A DNA stretch of 64,000 bases. Origin: Odontesthes bonariensis. Taxonomy: Eukaryota; Chordata; Actinopteri; Atheriniformes; Atherinopsidae. A program made the translations under genes and the position numbers. Positions 57,554-64,000 of this stretch are shown here, piece after piece. Where the stretch lies: NCBI RefSeq assembly GCF_027942865.1, contig NC_134515.1:29316449-29380448 (forward strand), written 5' to 3'. The notes below the pieces were generated by a model, which searched no databases, was not told where the DNA came from, and was given only the letters and a program-made list of their open reading frames with translations. Positions within the stretch are counted from its first letter, which is position 1; every line of letters begins with the position of its first letter.

Positions 57554-59258
57554 TTATAAGATCTCCTCCACTCCGTGCGCAAAGATCATAACAAGGCCGG
57601 GCTCCAGGATCATATCCTCCCCCATATGCTGATTTTCACAGGCCATCACCACCACTGCCTGCTTGCCAGGAATACGCTTGGCAACGTAGTTCTCATAGTA
57701 GCGCCTGTTCATCTGCCGAGTCTCAAGAGTGGCCAGTCCCTGCGGCCAGTTCCGCTCGTGGGCGTTCTCAATGAGGTCGTTCACAATTGAGAGGGGACAG
57801 CCGCTGTCGATGAGGGAGCGTTTGATGACTGCCTGGAGCACAGCATCGGGAGTGGAGATCATGCCACCCCAGCGGGTCACTCTGGCTGGCTGCATGGAGT
57901 TCACCCACCTGAATTCACGATGGAAGGTGATAAACACACAAGAAAATTAGGAATTGGGTTGATTTTTTTTTGGTTTCTACTTGGAAGAGAATGGAAACTT
58001 CACTTACTCCAGGATCTCATTGTACTCTATGCTCTCCTCGAGGTTTTGCAGGTTTGGGTTTGCACTGCGGATTGCTCTCATGTAGGCTTTTAGCAGCTGA
58101 ACGTCGCGTTTCTGGTCACCAAGAGCCACATAACACACCATTAAAAATCAAAAAAAATGCGATGGTCACTTTAAACTTTCATAAACTAGTCTGACACACC
58201 TGTAACACCTCGACAAAGATTTGTCCTGATCAAAGCCACTCTAAAATATGTTGCATCATAGGAAAATCAATGTCACAAACAACTTGTACCCAAATGTTTT
58301 AAGCACTTTAATGCATCGACCCCTAAATATAAAAAGATTTAAGAAAAATTAGATCTATTTAAAAGGACTTTGGTAGACACTATTTTTTAGGACACGATAC
58401 ATAGTGGGAATTTCCTTTTTTTCCCTCTTAATGCACCAGCAAAGAGCTCTTACTTGTTCCCCCAACTGGTGCTTGTGTTCTGCCACATTTTTCTCCAGCT
58501 CTGAAATCTTAGTTTGCTGCTGCTGGACGACGCTACGCAAGTGTTTGATGCAGTTATGGTTGGGCACCTCATCTTTGGGCATTTCAAGCCTGTAAGAATG
58601 AGACAGAAGAAATATCATCAAATCTTTTGGGTTGTGTTGCGAATTCCGAAAGCCCGAGACAATATGAACTTCGCTTTTGGTGCTTAAAGATGAGATATTT
58701 ATGGCCAGCGCAAGCACGACTTAAAATACAGCATCCATTTTCTACTTGATGGAAGCCACTCACCCACATCCCTCCTCACAGTTGACAGGCCTTTTGGGGT
58801 TGTGCTCGCAGTCCTTGAGGTGCGACTGCAGCTGGTCCAACCTCAGCGTAGCTGTGCACCCGAAGCCTGCATTGTCGCAGCTGATCTGCAGCTTGGACAG
58901 CATGTTGCGCATGATGCGGGGCACAGGCCGGAGATGAGCCAGTGTCACTACGGTGCGGTCAACAGGACAAATCTGCTGCTGGGCGAACCACTGAGTTATA
59001 CAGGCGTTGCAGAAGGCATGTTCACAGTGTGGAGCCTGAAATGAAAACATGTAGCACAATTCATACTCAAAGGCAACTGAAAAATGCTTTACAGCATATC
59101 TAAAACCCTGAGGGGAGGGAGGGGGTACTTTTAAAAGTATACAGTAGATGTTTGAAAGAGGGACTTACCTGCACCGGTTCTTCTAGCACTCCACTACATA
59201 TAGGACACAGCAGGTCTTCATCCACCTCACCTTGGAACCTTGTAACGTCGTACCCCAT
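57554..59258 (-). CDS. rnf41: E3 ubiquitin ligase RNF41 (Nrdp1/FLRF)
   Basis: Five coding exons in phase, 318 aa (human 317): 59169-59258, 58764-59035, 58454-58589, 58008-58111, 57554-57908; all introns are GT/AG. Start MGYDVTRFQG matches the family N terminus. The RING (about residues 18-57) runs from CPICSGVLEEP through HCEHAFCNACITQWF to CPVD, keeping the unusual final Asp (C3HC3D type) known for this protein. A TRAF-like zinc finger region follows (about 78-130, CDNAGFGC, LEMPKDEVPNHNC). Then come a coiled coil (VVQQQQTKISELEKNVAEHK) and the C-terminal substrate-binding domain (WVNSMQPARVTRWGGMIS to FAHGVEEI). Nrdp1 ubiquitinates ErbB3, BRUCE, MyD88 and others. One extra C-terminal residue (Leu) compared with human. 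Intact and highly conserved. Confidence 0.97.
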
Positions 59259-60338
59259 GGTACACTACCCACAACCTCCTGAGTAACAACAATGAAATCA
59301 GTGTTTTCAGGCAATTTCACAGCACAAGGATACAATTGTAGATATGGTGGGCAGAAATATTCTTCAGAAAGGTTTTAGGCACTTTACATCTATAACCACC
59401 ACACACACACCACCATAAGGGAGGTTGAGGTTCAGTTGAGGTTGAGGACATACTGCAGAATTAATTCAAGATCAAACACGTGCTGGAGTGAAGAAATATC
59501 TTTAGTAACTAGATAGTCCTCAAACAAGTTCTGCTTTGGTATGCAGAACCTACGATGCAGGACTTTACTGCATCTTAGTTTTAATTTAATCAGCCCCCCC
59601 TCACAAAAATGCACTCATAAGAATTGGACAAGGTTTTTTTTTTTTTGTTTGTTTTTTTTAAGTGCAGCAGTTCAACAGTACATCAGACAGTCAATCAGAC
59701 TGACACCGTTTTTCTTTGATTAACCAGCAAGTAAGCATCTGGCAGATGTCGTGGGAGAATGAGATAAATGAGATGGAACTCGTGCTGTAGCACAGACCTG
59801 GCTCCATCACAGCTCATGACGAACCAGATTCTGTACTGAATGCAGATCAGCAAAGCAGCTCCATCCGCCCCTTTTCCTCGTTTTGATCTGATGGACAATG
59901 TACGCCCACCCCACCCCCTTAAATGTTTTAAATGACTTCCGTTTTCATAAATTGAGTAAACTGAGTTAATTGAGGGATTGCATCTTTCAATCTAAAATGG
60001 AATCTTGTTTTGTGTACTGACAAATTAACTATATGTTGAAAATGTGTTAATCGGTTCAGTCTGGGTTTACAGAACTTGCTCATCAAACTTTATTGGAGAA
60101 GAAAAAAAAAAAAAAAAAAAAGCATCCACAGAGAACCGTGACACCGTGCAAAAGCTAGATTAGATGCCATAGCTTAAGTTATAGCCAACTAGGATGCTGG
60201 AACACCAAATACTGATTTGATTTAGTTTTTTCCCCCAATTGTTATTGTTAAGTGCGGTTAATAAAGAATCCAAAAAATTTTTTTGGGCCAAATCCCACTT
60301 TCACTTGCAGAAAGATCATACAAATATCTGAAGCCTAC
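59259..60338 (-). other. rnf41: rnf41 5' leader end and intron
   Basis: An acceptor (TTACTCAG) at about 59279-59280 leaves about 20 untranslated bases before the start codon at 59258. The rest is intron with no recognisable element apart from short T and A runs (about 59634-59646, 60102-60121). Confidence 0.55.
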
Positions 60339-60416
60339 CTCACTCACAAAAGGCCTCAAATATTTCCATTCAGCTCTTGATGTACTGATCTGTCTGACGA
60401 AGAAGACAGACACAGC
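60339..60416 (-). other. rnf41: possible untranslated internal exon of rnf41
   Basis: A 78-bp segment bounded on the minus strand by a TTTTTGCAG acceptor and a GTAGGC donor, lying between the coding start exon and the CpG-bearing upstream exon. It contains a short upstream open frame (ATG to TGA, about ten codons). Supported by splice-site shape only. Confidence 0.4.
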
Positions 60417-61180
60417 CTGCAAAAAAAATTTAATTTAATTTTAAAAAATGCAACAGGAGACATTTAACTAGCTGACAGCTCAGTGACTTCAACACGCCGA
60501 AATGATAATCAGACAAACTAAAGGAGTACAATGGGGATGGTTGGGAAATATTGTGTCTTGTTAATAGATACCTCACGACTGTGTAATCACAAAGAAAACA
60601 GTCATATTGATGAATAGCCCAAAATTGATGCCATCGATTCGAAGTTCTGTGATTTTCTAACGTGATAACTGACATGTGCTACTGCTCAAGGATGTATTCA
60701 TCGTCTAAAGACAGGACCCTGTTATCCTAGCTCACTGGTGGCTGGCCTTTTTTCAGTTAAAGCTGCACAAACCGATTTATATACCTTTTTCTCGTATCGT
60801 TCTAAGCATGGCTGGCACAAAAGTTAGCTAAGACTCGAGGCTAATGTTAGCTAGGTGTGTATTATTTCACTTCTGAGATTACACTAAATTGCAATGGGAT
60901 TTGTAATGAATACAACTGGTGCCAAGGTGAAGAAAGATCCTAATGCTTGAGTTGGGACACCACCAAAGCTTGGTTGTCACGATTTACATCTAGCTAAGGC
61001 TTGCTAACCAGCTAAAACTGTTAGCAACAACGACGTCGCTGGTTTTCACAGGATATTGGCTATCGAGCTAACCAGACATAGCTCCGGCTGGACAATTTAC
61101 GCTGGCAAATACCTGTTTACGCTCAAGTACAATATAAACAAATATTATAAACAAATATCGCAAGTGACTGATGTACTTAC

Positions 61181-61275
61181 TTAGGCATGAAGTGAAACGG
61201 ATCTTTAGAAAGATTTCTAAGTATTTTTCGGCTAGTCGTAACGTCACTAGCAACTTGCTAGCCACGTCCTGCTAC
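61181..61275 (-). promoter_or_regulatory. rnf41: probable first exon and promoter region of rnf41
   Basis: On the minus strand the segment ends GCCTAA followed by GTAAGTAC, a near-consensus donor. The sequence just upstream (about 61250-61350) has several CpG and TGACGTA/TGACGTTA-like words resembling CREB/ATF sites. It is about 1.9 kb upstream of the start codon, consistent with the family having untranslated 5' exons. Confidence 0.45.
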
Positions 61276-62690
61276 ATCCTACACATCAGCGTCAATGATC
61301 TCCAAGTGGATAAGACGTAATGACGTACAGCAGCTTTTCATTGGTCCATGAAAATAAGAGCAGAGCGTGATACACGTTCCCTCAAACCAACCTTGAATTA
61401 AAGGCGAGATATTCGATTAACGTGAAAATAATCTTAATCGTCAGAGAGAATTTAATCTAAACGACAGATGTATCCTTTGTTATAATTTTACTGAGTGATG
61501 GTGGTTTGATATACATTTATAATTAAAGTGAGGGCTTTATCTGAATGAAATGTGAAAATGTCTTTCGTGTGAAAATAATACATCTTTTTTCACGTTTGTC
61601 CAAGTTTGTGGAATTGTGTATTTTTTATGATAAATTTACTACCACAAGGATGAAATGTGTCTTTCTCAGCCGTTAACTTTGACAGATATGCTCTGTTCAT
61701 TTAATTCCTGTTCACCTTCTGTCACAGGTGCAGCATGCAGAGAAAACACACTCCATGCAGAGTGAGGAAAATGGCTCGACAGAAGGAAGACCAAACATGA
61801 AAGATGAGTCAATGCTCATGGATCCAACACTGACAAAAGGCAGTTTTACTACACTGTACCAGTATGTGTCACCAATGTAGCGGTGCTCATCTATGTGGAC
61901 CTTTCCATACGAGACAGGGATATCTTAGAACTATAAAGTATACAATTTAACGGTGTGTTGCTTCAACCATAAAACAGCAAAATCGTAATCTGAAACATTT
62001 GCTGTCACACTGCTTTAATGAAGGCCTCTAGTGCTGCAAAAACACTTGTAAATCCAGAACTTTTTCTTTCAAATCAATTTATTTCGTGTTGGTTTGTTCT
62101 TTGTGTATTTTTGTTTCTCTTTTTTGCTTTGCTTTACTTTGTCGAGACAAACTCAAAAATATTGCTCGCGACACATTAAACAGGGCAACGACAAAAAGAC
62201 TATAAAGGTAACTGGTGTTAAAACGAAACAGCGAGAAGAATGTTACAACTAAATAGCTTATTTCGCAACATGTCATTAACATGTTTGGGTATAAAAAGAG
62301 CACCTTAGAGAGGCGGAGTCTCCCAGAAACGAAGATGAGTAGAGATTCAGCAAAACAAATTCAAGATCAGCTGATATATACTATTTATATATATATACAT
62401 TTTTTTATTTTTTAAATCAACTAGTAAAATGTTTCACCTTTTACATCTGATTATTATATGATCTATTGGGAACAAAATATTAGTTGATGAGATTTGCAAA
62501 TCATTGCAGTCATTGCACAACATCCCAGCTATTTTGGAATCTAGTTTGTATTCTATAAAAAGGCATTAAACAGCCAGCTAATAAAGAGTTCCTGTGAATT
62601 AAACAAAACTGGGGATAAAAATAAGTAATTGAAACCTGCATTGTTGGCCACTCTTCAAGAACACCACGAGACAAACGAAAATATTTAGCA
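61276..62690. other. no recognisable gene
   Basis: AT-rich intergenic sequence with no protein-like frame, RNA gene or clear repeat. Confidence 0.5.
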
Positions 62691-62697
62691 ATAGCAC

Positions 62698-64000
62698 TTT
62701 ATTGAACACAAACAACCCTAAGCCACAATACTGAATGACAAGACCAATTGGCTGCAGCAAACATTTTATAAAATAGATTCAGGTTTAATGTCACTAAATT
62801 GTTGTTGTTTTTTTTTCCTTTTTCTTTTAACGTCAGAAAGACAAATGCAGGATTTTCCAAAACAGTGAATGATCTTTTACATATCTAACATTTCTGTAAC
62901 AAATTATCATTCACATGTTCACATAAAGGAAAAACAAGGCAAAGTGCTTTCAGGATTGCATTGTTGACAAAAACAAAACGGAAACATGAACGGCTTGAGG
63001 TTTAGGTGAGACGGTGGGAAGGGTGACTGGGAGTGGGGCTGGTCCTGTCCGGGAGATGGCATCGAGTGGGTAAGGGTTGTGGTGGTTTTGGGGGGGGGGC
63101 TGGGGGCTGGTCATAAAACCTCAAACCTTTCACCTTGTCCTGTACCCCTTGTAGTTAAACCCAATGTAAAATGTCGGGACAGTGTGGAGACAGAAGCCTG
63201 TGTAGCTTGAATTTGGTTCAGAGTGGACACAATGGATTCAAAGGCATACGGATCGAGGGGCTTGAACTCGCCCTCAAACAGAATTGCAAATCCACCTTAC
63301 TATCTACTTCCTCGTGACAACCTGTGATGTCATTACAACTCCAGGGCAATCATTGGCTGACCCAAAACAAAGCTGTAAACGTTGAATTACTGTTCACTAT
63401 AGGGAAAGAAGTATATGCATAAGAGGAAACCACGGAAATAAGCAGTGTTAAAAAAAAAAACAACAACCCAATGCTTGGTTATCCATTTACTAAAACATGG
63501 CTCCTCTGACCAGTCACCACTGAATGTTAAAGGGGAGAGACTATCATCATAATCTGCATCATAACATTGTCTGGCTTCACATTCCAGTGGTATTTTGTCA
63601 TATAAATGCTTCTCATAAATATTTTTTTTTCAACGTCAAGTAGACATATACACATACAGCACAACCAAGCACACTTTTATGTATAACTACAATTGCTTAT
63701 GATAAATCTGTATTCCTGTAAAGTCAGAACAGGTTGAGAGACAATACTCAAGGCTGCAAAACAAGGAGGTAGGAGAAATGCTACACAAAAGAAAGGAAAA
63801 AAAAAAAAAAAAAAAAAAAAAAAACAACAAAAAAATAATAACAGCAAGTGATGTCAACATGATCGTTTATTTAAATAATCGTGTGATACACAAGGCTTCG
63901 TGAACCATGCTAGTTCCAACAGCCGCTGTTCCAGTCAATATTTGAGGAGCGGTTATGTGACACCTGCAATGTTAGATTTTTTCCCCACTCTTTTTCTGTA
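62698..64000 (-). other. probable 3' untranslated end of a minus-strand gene outside the window
   Basis: An AATAAA at 62698-62703 (minus strand) is followed in transcript sense by an AT-rich stretch, as expected at a cleavage site. Upstream the sequence is non-repetitive, with a C-rich (minus strand) segment near 63090-63110 and a poly-A run at 63797-63824. A 61-codon minus-strand open frame without Met (63111-63296) looks somewhat protein-like but starts right after stops and lacks a good acceptor. The gene cannot be named. Confidence 0.35.
63797..63824. repeat. poly-A run
   Basis: Twenty-eight consecutive A on the plus strand. Confidence 0.97.

Noticed and set aside
57575..59044. Plus-strand frames of 60-80 codons
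   Set aside because: Antisense shadows of rnf41 exons.

Overview
This is a vertebrate, almost certainly teleost fish, genomic window. Three split protein-coding genes with GT/AG introns are recognisable. All lie on the minus strand, head to tail, in genomic order tamalin (24.15-34.19 kb), dgka (36.28-48.88 kb) and rnf41 (57.55-59.26 kb). Human orthologues of all three are on 12q13, so the block looks like conserved macrosynteny with local rearrangement. The fish assignment rests on the repeats: Tc1-like transposase relics, L2/Maui-like LINEs ending in TTGCC tails, tRNA-like SINEs ending in GGAT units, and many long dinucleotide and tetranucleotide runs. The species cannot be told from the sequence.

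Layout. 0-10.2 kb is a transposon graveyard with no host gene. It holds a Tc1-like relic at 0.6-1.9 kb. A second copy of the same family, from about 3.9 to 10.2 kb, is split by a plus-strand LINE, which is itself split by a minus-strand LINE, and also by a near-perfect foldback element. 10.2-23.66 kb has no recognisable gene, only microsatellites and one SINE-like repeat. 23.66-34.2 kb is tamalin (8 coding exons, 375 aa). 35.36-48.9 kb is dgka with its 3' UTR (23 coding exons, 733 aa), with a probable untranslated first exon near 54.5-54.7 kb. 56.4-61.3 kb is rnf41 (5 coding exons, 318 aa, plus likely untranslated exons at 60.3-60.4 and 61.2 kb). From 62.7 kb to the end the sequence resembles the 3' end of another minus-strand transcript whose coding part is outside the window.

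Function. The three proteins are not one pathway. Tamalin is a PDZ/coiled-coil scaffold for cytohesins and group I metabotropic glutamate receptors. Dgka is a calcium-regulated diacylglycerol kinase. Rnf41 (Nrdp1) is a RING E3 ligase for ErbB3 and other targets. Exon phases add up without a break in all three, so each appears intact.

I found no convincing undescribed gene system. The unusual material is structural. Several TTAA-flanked elements are present, two of them unrelated yet occupying the same TTAA of two copies of one host repeat. A 1.4-kb block with a nested foldback element occurs twice inside dgka, each time close to a splice site. A 29-bp-arm hairpin sits in a short dgka intron. 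All coordinates and translations were worked out by eye; no database search was run.
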